Assembly: GCA_947629275.1 (NCBI GenBank)
Contig: CANRDG010000146.1
Span: 1 to 5,002 of the forward strand
Length of the DNA: 5,002 nucleotides
Reading direction: 5' to 3'
Source: an uncultured Clostridia bacterium
GTDB lineage: Bacteria > Bacillota > Clostridia > Oscillospirales > Ruminococcaceae
Shown one piece after another: positions 1 to 5,002 of the stretch. The notes beneath the pieces were generated by a model. It saw only the letters and a list, made by a program, of their open reading frames with translations. It did not search any database and was not told the origin of the DNA. Numbering within the stretch: position 1 is the first letter of the stretch; every line of letters starts with the position of its first letter. Position numbers and translations under genes: made by a program.

Positions 1-74
1 AACACAGAAGTTAAGCTCATCCTCGCCTACGATACTCTGCGGGCGACCGCTTGGGAAAATCGGTATCGCCGACA
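1..74 (+). rRNA. rrf: 5S ribosomal RNA, 3' portion (partial)
   Basis: The window opens inside a 5S rRNA gene. The segment AACACAGAAGTTAAGCTC matches the conserved loop and helix III region of bacterial 5S rRNA, and the following sequence ends in a GCCGACA-type 3' end. By comparison with the usual length of about 117 nt, roughly the first 40 bases lie to the left of the window. The exact 3' end is uncertain by a few bases because the pairing 5' strand of helix I is not visible. A tRNA begins only 3 bases after the proposed end, so the 5S and the first tRNAs are probably processed from one rRNA-operon transcript whose promoter is outside the window. Confidence 0.92.
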
Positions 75-77
75 TAT

Positions 78-153
78 GCACCATTAGCTCAGTTGGTAGA
101 GCAACTGACTCTTAATCAGTGGGTCCACGGTTCGAGTCCGTGATGGTGCACCA
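78..153 (+). tRNA. tRNA-Lys (anticodon CTT)
   Basis: A complete cloverleaf can be drawn. The acceptor arm GCACCAT (78-84) pairs with ATGGTGC (143-149), followed by discriminator A and an encoded CCA at 151-153. The D stem is GCTC/GAGC. The anticodon stem ACTGA/TCAGT encloses the loop CTCTTAA, giving anticodon CTT at 111-113, which decodes AAG lysine. The T stem CACGG/CCGTG is fully paired. It sits 3 bases after the 5S rRNA and 4 bases before tRNA-Glu, which indicates co-transcription with the rRNA operon. CTT is the isoacceptor specific for AAG, so a TTT-anticodon tRNA-Lys for AAA should exist elsewhere in the genome. Confidence 0.97.
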
Positions 154-157
154 TTTT

Positions 158-232
158 GGCCCGTTGGTCAAGAGGTTAAGACTCCAGCCTCTCACGCTGG
201 CATCACCAGTTCGATTCTGGTACGGGTCACCA
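158..232 (+). tRNA. tRNA-Glu (anticodon CTC)
   Basis: The acceptor arm GGCCCGT (158-164) pairs with ACGGGTC (222-228), including one G-T pair, and is followed by A and an encoded CCA at 230-232. The anticodon stem CCAGC/GCTGG encloses the loop CTCTCAC, giving anticodon CTC at 191-193, which decodes GAG glutamate. The three-pair D stem GTC/GAC with a long D loop is usual for bacterial tRNA-Glu, and the T stem ACCAG/CTGGT is fully paired. It is the last gene before a terminator-like hairpin that starts 4 bases after the CCA. A TTC-anticodon tRNA-Glu for GAA is expected elsewhere. Confidence 0.97.
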
Positions 233-235
233 CTT

Positions 236-266
236 GACTGCACGAGACCATGTGCAGTCTTTTGTT
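236..266 (+). terminator. Intrinsic terminator after tRNA-Glu
   Basis: A perfect 8-bp stem, GACTGCAC (236-243) with GTGCAGTC (252-259), encloses an 8-base loop and is followed directly by TTTTGTTT. This is the standard form of a Rho-independent terminator and would end the 5S-tRNA-Lys-tRNA-Glu transcript. The odd point is that another tRNA begins at 268, leaving no room for a separate promoter. Either termination is partial and read-through supplies the third tRNA, or the hairpin acts as a processing spacer. Confidence 0.75.
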
Positions 267-267
267 T

Positions 268-344
268 GGACCATTAGCTCAGTTGGTCAGAGCGTCCGGC
301 TCATAACCGGCAGGTCCAGGGTTCGAGTCCCCGATGGTCCACCA
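268..344 (+). tRNA. tRNA with anticodon CAT, probably tRNA-Ile2
   Basis: The acceptor arm GGACCAT (268-274) pairs with ATGGTCC (334-340), followed by discriminator A and an encoded CCA at 342-344. The anticodon loop CTCATAA gives anticodon CAT at 302-304. The C-T-CAT-A-A loop, GGACC start and GGTCCACCA end resemble Firmicute tRNA-Ile2, whose C34 is changed to lysidine by TilS so that it reads AUA. Elongator tRNA-Met more often has a TTCATA loop, and initiator tRNA is excluded by the paired first acceptor base and lack of the GGG/CCC anticodon stem. Two stem positions do not pair: T295 with C311 in the anticodon stem and A318 with C332 in the T stem. Gene identity is firm; the amino acid call is moderately sure. 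Confidence 0.9.
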
Positions 345-349
345 GGAAC

Positions 350-371
350 GCCTTTAACTAGTGTTAAAGGC
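350..371 (+). other. 9-bp hairpin just after the tRNA cluster
   Basis: GCCTTTAAC (350-358) pairs perfectly with GTTAAAGGC (363-371) around a TAGT loop, 5 bases after the tRNA CCA end. No T-run follows, so it is not a standard intrinsic terminator. It may define the 3' boundary of the tRNA precursor or belong to the repeat element that follows. Bases 346-354 can instead pair with AAGGCGTTT at 423-431, so this hairpin has a possible competing fold. Confidence 0.6.
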
Positions 372-374
372 TCA

Positions 375-472
375 GTGAATAGTGAATAGTGAATAGTTTA
401 TAGATAATAGTTGTCCGTAAGGAAGGCGTTTCTGTACTATTCGTTATTCGCTATTCACTTTTCATTATTCAT
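375..472. repeat. Inverted arrays of degenerate heptamers
   Basis: The left arm (375-409) is five 7-base units: three exact GTGAATA copies followed by the degenerate units GTTTATA and GATAATA. The right arm (438-472) has five units in the complementary sense, of the form TATTCRY or close to it. Bases 375-396 and 437-458 can form a 22-bp helix with no mismatch if three G-U pairs are allowed, around a 40-base loop, and TTTTC follows the right arm. Because the units repeat, other pairing registers are possible. The structure could be a remnant of a small palindromic mobile element or the real terminator of the rRNA-tRNA transcript. No ORF or target-site duplication was recognised. Confidence 0.7.
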
Positions 473-714
473 TAAATATTATACCATTTCTCAGTATAAA
501 TTTTGCTCATTATGAAGAAATATTATGCCGGCTATCTGTCGGCTGATTTTCTTTTAGTGCTGAAATTTCTTATCTTGTTACCTGATTTTCGTTAATAGTT
601 ACATAAACTATGTACAGAAATAAATTTAAGACGACTCCTGACAAGTTGCATATTTCCGCGGACATTCACATAAAAATTATTAGCTTAATAAATGTTTGTG
701 AATGGAGAATGTGT
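473..714. other. AT-rich leader before the amidase gene; no gene seen
   Basis: This stretch has no supported coding region. An open frame from the ATG at 610 continues into the amidase gene, but it lacks a ribosome binding site and its translation does not resemble a domain. A short GCCG/CGGC stem (527-530 with 540-543) followed by TGATTTTCTTTT is a weak terminator-like element. The promoter for the amidase-radA pair should lie here or further left. The best vegetative-type match, TTGTTA at 575-580 with TACATA 19 bases later, is poor, and no clear sporulation-sigma site was recognised. Confidence 0.4.
704..707 (+). promoter_or_regulatory. Ribosome binding site deciding the amidase start
   Basis: GGAG at 704-707 lies 7 bases before the ATG at 715, which is ideal spacing. 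A second GGAG at 727-730 lies 11 bases before the in-frame ATG at 742, so a start nine residues later is possible. The upstream in-frame ATG at 610 has no purine-rich stretch before it. Confidence 0.7.
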
Positions 715-1476
715 ATGAAAAATGTTGGAGATATGAGAGATATGAAAAAGCTTTACAGAAAGCTCAGACAGTTTGCAGTCTTAACAGCCGTTGTTGCGCT
801 TATAGTCGTCGCGTTTTCGTTGATTTCGGGCGGCAATAGCGCTGTCAGGAGCGATGCCGAAAGCGCAGCCTATGACCTGCCCGTAGTCATTCTTGACCCC
901 GGTCATGGCGGTATGGACGGCGGCTGCGTTGCGGTGAACGGCGTACCTGAAAAAGGCATAAACCTGACGATTGCCACCGAGGTTCGCGATATTCTGTCCT
1001 CGCTCGGATATCAGGTAGTTATGACGCGCGACAGAGATATTTCTATCCACGACAGCGGTGTAGAGGGCGTCGGCAATCAGAAAAAGTCAGATATGGATAA
1101 CCGACTTGCTATCATAAATTCGTATGAAAAAGCCGTCGCGGTGTCTATTCATCAAAACCAGTTTACCGACCCAAAGTTCAGCGGCGCGCAGATGTTCTAT
1201 TCAAATTCAGACCCTTTGAGCGCGCGATTTGCACAGATAATGCAGGAAAAATTTGTCGCGAATATCCAGCCTGAAAACACGCGCGAAGTCAAGCAGGTAG
1301 GCGACGAGCTGTTTTTGCTCTATTACTCAAACTGCCCCATGATAATGTCCGAGTGCGGCTTTCTTTCCAATCCCGAGGAGAGCGACAAGCTGCAAAACGA
1401 GCAGTATCAGAAGCAGGTGGCGTTCACAATTGCAATGGGTATAGTTGACTTTATAAATGAAAACTATCAGGCGTAA
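715..1476 (+). CDS. cwlD: CwlD-type N-acetylmuramoyl-L-alanine amidase
   Basis: This 253-residue protein is predicted to cleave the amide bond between N-acetylmuramic acid and L-alanine in peptidoglycan. A charged N-terminus precedes one membrane segment (about residues 18-38), then an outer Amidase_3 domain (about 56-249). The zinc site is visible: His64 in DPGHGG, Glu79 in PEKGINL and His146 in SIHQN, with catalytic Glu213 in SECGFLSNPEE. The GAQMFY stretch and short single-domain layout fit CwlD, which in Bacillus helps make muramic delta-lactam in spore cortex; that role here is inferred from the family. The start at 715 is chosen for its GGAG site; ATG 742 would give 244 residues. radA follows after 37 bases with no terminator between them, so the two are probably co-transcribed. 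A generic cell-wall amidase is the alternative. Confidence 0.88.
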   Translation: MKNVGDMRDMKKLYRKLRQFAVLTAVVALIVVAFSLISGGNSAVRSDAESAAYDLPVVILDPGHGGMDGGCVAVNGVPEKGINLTIATEVRDILSSLGYQVVMTRDRDISIHDSGVEGVGNQKKSDMDNRLAIINSYEKAVAVSIHQNQFTDPKFSGAQMFYSNSDPLSARFAQIMQEKFVANIQPENTREVKQVGDELFLLYYSNCPMIMSECGFLSNPEESDKLQNEQYQKQVAFTIAMGIVDFINENYQA

Positions 1477-1513
1477 AAATTTTTAGGAATGTAAAAAAGG
1501 CAGGCGGTCATTT

Positions 1514-2884
1514 ATGGCAAAGGTGAGAAGCGTTTATATTTGCAGAGAATGTGGCTACGAGAGCGCAAAATGGAACGGCAAATGTCCCGAGTGCGGTCAG
1601 TGGAACACATTTGAAGAAAGTGAGGCAGCCCCCGTAAAAGCGGCCTCTTCAAAGAGCAGAAGTACCGCCGTTTATTCAAGCGACAGTATTCTTTCATTAG
1701 ACCGTATCGACAGCGACTACCACGAAACGCGTTATTCTACAGGTCTTACGGAGCTTGACAGAGTTCTGGGCGGAGGTCTTGTAAAGGGCAGTTTAGTGCT
1801 TTTGGGCGGTGAGCCTGGAATAGGCAAGTCCACGCTGCTTTTGCAGATATGCAAGCACCTCGGCAAGAATAAGACCGTTCTGTATGTTTCGGGCGAGGAA
1901 TCCGCGCGGCAGATAAAGCTTCGTGCCGACCGACTTGGCGTTAAAGATGTTTCTCTCGGTATACTTGCCAAAAACGATGCCGAAGCCATCTGCACCACTA
2001 TTGAAAAAGAAAAGCCCGATGTTGCTATTATAGATTCTATCCAGACTATGTCAATAGCAGGCATAAATTCTTCGCAGGGAAGTATATCTCAGGTGCGCGA
2101 GTGTACGAACCTGTTCATGCATACTGCCAAAAATATGGAAATACCCGTGTTTATAGTCGGTCATGTCAATAAAGACGGCGCTATCGCAGGGCCAAAGGTA
2201 ATGGAGCATATCGTTGATGCCGTGCTGTATTTTGAAGGGCAGCAGAATATGTCTTACAGAATACTTCGCGCTGAGAAAAACCGTTTCGGCTCTACCAACG
2301 AGATAGGCGTTTTTGAAATGAATGACGACGGTCTCTCGCAGGTCGCAAATCCCTCTGAAATGCTTCTTGCAGGCAGACCGTGGAATGTTTCCGGTAACTG
2401 TGTCGCTTGCGTTATCGAGGGTACAAGACCCATTCTTGCAGAAGTTCAGGCTCTCGTTGCAAAAAGCGCGTTTTCAGCGCCGCGGCGTACAAGTTCGGGC
2501 TTTGATTACAATAGGCTGTATCTCATTCTTGCCGTGCTTGAAAAGCGCTGCGGACTGTTTTTCGGCGGTCTTGACGTTTATATAAACATCGTCGGAGGTC
2601 TGTGGCTCGACGACCCCTCTGCCGACCTGCCAATTGCTATGGCTCTGTATTCTTCCGTTACCGATAAAATGATAAGCGATAAAATAACCGCGTTCGGTGA
2701 AATAGGTCTCGGCGGCGAGGTTCGCTCGGCTTCGTATATAAAGCAGAGAATAGCGGAGGCTGAAAGGCTCGGCTTTGAAAAATGTATCGTGCCGTCGCAG
2801 TCGCTTAAAAATATAGATACCAAAAAATTCGGCGTAAAAGTCATAGGTGTCAGCAATATTAAACAAGCTTTTGCAGAGATATAA
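1514..2884 (+). CDS. radA: DNA repair/recombination ATPase RadA (Sms)
   Basis: This is a full-length 456-residue RadA, the usual size for the family. RadA is a RecA-related, DnaB-like ATPase that drives branch migration and processing of recombination intermediates in the cytoplasm. The domains appear in the expected order. A C4 zinc finger has Cys10, Cys13, Cys24 and Cys27. A RecA-like core has Walker A GEPGIGKST (99-107) and Walker B VAIIDS (170-175). The RadA-specific KNRFG motif is at 255-259, and a Lon-protease-like C-terminal domain runs from about 285 to the end. The start MAKVRS is typical; its ribosome site (AGG/GG around 1502-1507) is modest. It lies 37 bases after the amidase gene and ends 5 bases before a strong terminator stem. 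No key residue is missing. Confidence 0.97.
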   Translation: MAKVRSVYICRECGYESAKWNGKCPECGQWNTFEESEAAPVKAASSKSRSTAVYSSDSILSLDRIDSDYHETRYSTGLTELDRVLGGGLVKGSLVLLGGEPGIGKSTLLLQICKHLGKNKTVLYVSGEESARQIKLRADRLGVKDVSLGILAKNDAEAICTTIEKEKPDVAIIDSIQTMSIAGINSSQGSISQVRECTNLFMHTAKNMEIPVFIVGHVNKDGAIAGPKVMEHIVDAVLYFEGQQNMSYRILRAEKNRFGSTNEIGVFEMNDDGLSQVANPSEMLLAGRPWNVSGNCVACVIEGTRPILAEVQALVAKSAFSAPRRTSSGFDYNRLYLILAVLEKRCGLFFGGLDVYINIVGGLWLDDPSADLPIAMALYSSVTDKMISDKITAFGEIGLGGEVRSASYIKQRIAEAERLGFEKCIVPSQSLKNIDTKKFGVKVIGVSNIKQAFAEI

Positions 2885-2889
2885 TATTA

Positions 2890-2920
2890 AAAAAGAGCTT
2901 CATTTTCAGAAGCTCTTTTT
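2890..2920. terminator. Bidirectional intrinsic terminator between convergent genes
   Basis: A perfect 12-bp stem (2890-2901 with 2909-2920) encloses a 7-base loop. The core is GAGCTTC/GAAGCTC, with an A-run on the left and a T-run on the right, so it reads as a terminator on both strands. It begins 5 bases after the radA stop and lies 3 bases from the stop codon of the minus-strand LRR gene, so one element closes both transcripts. Confidence 0.93.
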
Positions 2921-2923
2921 GAT

Positions 2924-4063
2924 TTACTTTTCTTTGCCGCCCCTTGCCATTGCAACTATCACAGCCGCTGCTATTCCTGCGATCACAATAGCCGCCAGCA
3001 TTACAACAAGCAGCGTGGTGTTGCTGTTTTTTTCTTTTTCCTGCGGCTTACTGCTTGCGGAGCTTTCAACTGCGCTCTCACTGCTCTCTGAGCTGTCGCT
3101 TTCTGACATATCGTAGCCGATGACCTTTGTTCCGCTGTCAACAATAAGCGGCGGTTCATCGCCCGACATACCGTCAAAATTTTTCATGCCGTCGATAATT
3201 CCTTGAAACGGCGATATATCAAGCTGCGCTATCATGTTTCCGCTGCAATGGAGTCTATCTATCATCGGGCAGTTTGTAATATCAAGCTTTATAAGCCTGT
3301 TGTTTGCGCATTCTAAAGCGAACAGCATATCGCAGTTTTCTATTTTTAAGCTTACCAAAACATTATCGCAGCAGACTACAGCCATTAAATTCGGAGCATT
3401 TTTAATTTCCAGTTTAGCAAGTTTTGGATTGCCACGTACATCACATACTGTAAGGGCAGGAAAGTCAACAATCGAAAACTCGGTCAGATCGCTTCCGAAT
3501 ATGTAACAGCCATCTAAACTGGGTGCGTTTTTAATTTCCAGTTTTGCGAGTTTTTCATTATCGGTAAGAAAACAACTTACAAGAGCAGGGCAGTCAACAA
3601 GCGATAGTTCGGTAAGATCGGAACGGTCTATACTGAGGGTTTCCATAGCCGACATATCGCCAAGTACGAGACCGCTTACATTTTCGCAGCCAAAAACAAT
3701 TTTAGTCAGCGCTTCAATGCCGCTGATATCTGCATTTATAACATTACGGCTTAAAATTTTGATAACCTTCAGTTTTTTCAGATAATTTATTCCTGTCAAG
3801 TCAAGCTGCTGCGTTATAAGGTTGTCATCTTCATCATATACACTGTCTTCAATTAGCAATTCTTCTGCATTTTCTATCTCTTGCGCCGAAAGCGCGCCGT
3901 TTTTGTCGGTGTCATAATTTTCGCTTATGTAGCCTCTGAATGCCTCGTCAGGGAAGTTTGTTTCATCAATAGCTATATCTTCAGCCGCACTTGCCGAAAA
4001 TGCCGTGAACGCCGCAGCCGCCGCCGCAACGCAGGTAAGCACTATGAACTTTGCTTTTTTCAT
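2924..4063 (-). CDS. Membrane-anchored EF-hand and leucine-rich-repeat protein
   Basis: This 379-residue protein has no known specific function. A signal peptide covers about residues 1-26, with a likely ASA/A cut. An EF-hand-like loop, DTDKNGALSAQE (51-62), has all the usual calcium-ligand positions filled. The LRR region (about 85-286) contains six clear units of 21-22 residues with cysteine or asparagine at ladder positions, as in LECANNRLIKLDITNC. A conserved linker with GDEPP and TKVIGYDM (298-319) leads to a Ser/Glu-rich stalk (319-345), a hydrophobic helix (about 350-372) and a basic tail, RGGKEK. There is no LPXTG motif, so it should be held by the helix with the LRRs outside. Residues 148-190 and 191-233 are an internal 43-residue duplication. 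It lies 16 bases after a paralog and is likely in one operon with it. Surface binding of protein or glycan is inference only. Confidence 0.9.
   Translation of the reverse strand: MKKAKFIVLTCVAAAAAAFTAFSASAAEDIAIDETNFPDEAFRGYISENYDTDKNGALSAQEIENAEELLIEDSVYDEDDNLITQQLDLTGINYLKKLKVIKILSRNVINADISGIEALTKIVFGCENVSGLVLGDMSAMETLSIDRSDLTELSLVDCPALVSCFLTDNEKLAKLEIKNAPSLDGCYIFGSDLTEFSIVDFPALTVCDVRGNPKLAKLEIKNAPNLMAVVCCDNVLVSLKIENCDMLFALECANNRLIKLDITNCPMIDRLHCSGNMIAQLDISPFQGIIDGMKNFDGMSGDEPPLIVDSGTKVIGYDMSESDSSESSESAVESSASSKPQEKEKNSNTTLLVVMLAAIVIAGIAAAVIVAMARGGKEK
3365..3622 (-). repeat. Two tandem 129-bp repeats encoding LRR pairs
   Basis: Bases 3494-3622 and 3365-3493 encode two adjacent 43-residue blocks of the same LRR gene, each a 22- plus 21-residue repeat pair. 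Both begin SDLTE and contain KLAKLEIKNAP, and their DNA shares near-identical stretches such as TTTTTAATTTCCAGTTT. The upstream paralog has a single matching block at 4524-4652. An in-frame gain in this gene or loss in the other by unequal recombination explains the difference. Confidence 0.85.
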
Positions 4064-4070
4064 TTTTATC

Positions 4071-4076
4071 TCTCCT
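4071..4076 (-). promoter_or_regulatory. Ribosome binding site of the downstream LRR gene
   Basis: On the minus strand AGGAGA lies 7 bases before the ATG at 4063, a near-ideal site within the 16-base gap between the two LRR genes. The gap is too short for a promoter or terminator, which supports a shared transcript and the choice of start. Confidence 0.9.
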
Positions 4077-4079
4077 GGC

Positions 4080-5002
4080 TTATTTGCTGTCTTTGCCGCC
4101 CCTTGCCATTGTAATTATCACAGCCGCCGCAATTCCTGCAATTACAATAGCCGCCAGCATCACAACAAGCATCGTAGTGTTGCTGTCTGTTTTCTTTTCC
4201 TGTATCTGACTGCTTGCGGTGCTTTCGGGGGTGCTTTCTACGCTATCCGAACTTTCGTCCGCGGTCATATCATAGCCTATAACTTTTGTGCTGCTGTCAA
4301 CAGTAAGCGGCGGTTCATCGCCCGACATACCGTCATAATTTTTCAAACCTTCAATAATATTATTAAACGGAGTTATATCAAGCTCGGCGATCATGTTTTT
4401 GCTGCAATCTATGAGCGCCAGCAAAGGGCAGCTTGTAATATCAAGTTTTGTAAGTCTGTTGTTTGAGCAACGCAGGAAAAACATTCCCGGGCAGTTATCT
4501 GTTTTCAGACTTACCAAAGCGTTATCGCGGCAGTCTATAGCTATTAATTTCGGCGCATTTTTAATTTCCAGCTTTGCAAGTTTCGGATTGTTATTAATAC
4601 AGCACTGTACAAGTTCAGGGCAATCAACCAGCGATAGTTCTGTCAGCTCAGAGTTGTTTATATTTATATTCTCTAAAGACGACAAATCGCCCAGCACAAG
4701 ACCGCTTACACTTCCAGCGGTGAATCCGATGTCGGTCAGAGCTTCAATTCCGCTGAGATCTGCATTTTTAACATTATAGAAACACACGCTGATGTCCTGT
4801 AACTTTTTTAAATGCTCTATGCCCGTAAGATCCAGATCAGGCTGCAACACAATGTTGTTTTCATCAACTATCGGGTCTGTCAAAGATAATTCGGTAGCAT
4901 TTTCTATTTCTTCATCAGATAAACTGCCATTTTTGTCGGTGTCATAGTTTTCGCTTATGTAGCCTCTGAATGCCTCGTCAGGGAAGTTTGTTTCATCTAT
5001 AG
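4080..5002 (-). CDS. EF-hand and LRR membrane protein, paralog (5' end cut off)
   Basis: The frame stays open to the window edge, so 306 residues and the stop are visible. About 31 N-terminal residues, including the expected signal peptide, are missing, judging from the neighbouring paralog. A TTG at 4881-4883 is internal and not the start, because the EF-hand module continues upstream of it. In visible numbering, the EF-hand-like loop DTDKNGSLSDEE is at 20-31 and LRRs run from about 55 to 213. The GDEPP/VIGYDM linker is at 228-245, a Ser/Thr/Glu stalk at 246-275, a membrane helix at 277-299 and a basic tail at the end. It matches the downstream gene along its whole length but has one fewer 43-residue LRR unit. 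It is probably the first of the two genes in the operon; its function is unknown. Confidence 0.9.
   Translation of the reverse strand, partial: IDETNFPDEAFRGYISENYDTDKNGSLSDEEIENATELSLTDPIVDENNIVLQPDLDLTGIEHLKKLQDISVCFYNVKNADLSGIEALTDIGFTAGSVSGLVLGDLSSLENININNSELTELSLVDCPELVQCCINNNPKLAKLEIKNAPKLIAIDCRDNALVSLKTDNCPGMFFLRCSNNRLTKLDITSCPLLALIDCSKNMIAELDITPFNNIIEGLKNYDGMSGDEPPLTVDSSTKVIGYDMTADESSDSVESTPESTASSQIQEKKTDSNTTMLVVMLAAIVIAGIAAAVIITMARGGKDSK

Noticed and set aside
234..262. Promoter for the third tRNA based on TTGACT at 234-239
   Set aside because: The TTGACT is part of the terminator stem, no -10 box lies at the right distance, and the start would fall inside the mature tRNA.
375..472. 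CRISPR-like or tandem-repeat array
   Set aside because: Units are only 7 bases with no spacers, and the two arms are in opposite orientation, so a hairpin or mobile-element reading fits better.
527..555. Terminator at the GCCG/CGGC stem followed by a T-rich stretch
   Set aside because: The stem is only 4 bp with a 9-base loop, and the T-run is interrupted and set back from the stem, so it is too weak to list as its own feature.
610..714. N-terminal extension of the amidase from the ATG at 610
   Set aside because: There is no ribosome binding site before 610, the added 35 residues look like translated leader, and a well-spaced GGAG precedes the ATG at 715.
2474..2866. Long antisense open frames inside radA, including one of 130 codons
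   Set aside because: radA is intact and well conserved over this stretch; the antisense translations show no domain or ribosome site and are by-products of codon bias.
4030..4063. Lipoprotein signal in the downstream LRR protein because of Cys11
   Set aside because: VLTC lacks the usual small residue before Cys and lies at the start of the hydrophobic stretch; the signal ends in a normal ASA-type cleavage site.
4005..4466. Plus-strand open frame of 153 codons across the LRR gene junction
   Set aside because: It crosses the gap between two clear paralogs on the other strand, and its translation is low-complexity with no recognisable domain.
4080..4883. Start of the upstream LRR gene at the TTG near 4883
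   Set aside because: The same frame continues to the window edge with the full EF-hand module, which matches the neighbouring paralog, so the TTG is internal.

Overview
The window looks like a chromosomal segment of a Clostridia-class Firmicute, most likely a Ruminococcus/Oscillospiraceae relative. This is an inference from four things: the moderate GC content, tRNA genes that encode their own CCA ends, a CwlD-type amidase typical of spore formers, and secreted leucine-rich-repeat (LRR) proteins that open with an EF-hand-like module, a style common in ruminococci. No species is claimed.

Region 1 (1-344) is the tail of an rRNA operon. The 3' part of a 5S rRNA gene is followed by tRNA-Lys(CTT) after 3 bases and tRNA-Glu(CTC) after 4 more. 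Next come a terminator-like hairpin and a third tRNA with anticodon CAT, which resembles the AUA-reading tRNA-Ile2 more than elongator tRNA-Met.

Region 2 (345-714) has no gene. It holds a 9-bp hairpin and two facing arrays of degenerate 7-base repeats that can fold into a long hairpin. The rest is AT-rich leader with no convincing promoter.

Region 3 (715-2920) is a likely two-gene operon on the + strand. A membrane-anchored CwlD-type N-acetylmuramoyl-L-alanine amidase is followed 37 bases later by radA, the Sms/RadA recombination ATPase. A strong symmetric terminator follows radA and also serves the convergent genes on the other strand.

Region 4 (2924-5002) is a tandem pair of paralogous genes on the minus strand. 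Both encode EF-hand plus LRR proteins with a Ser/Glu-rich stalk and a C-terminal membrane anchor. The upstream copy runs off the window's right edge. The downstream copy has one extra 43-residue LRR unit. The two are nearly identical at the EF-hand module and very similar at the anchor, but divergent across the LRRs, which suggests duplication followed by diversification of the exposed surface. This pair is the least ordinary part of the window; its function cannot be read from the sequence.
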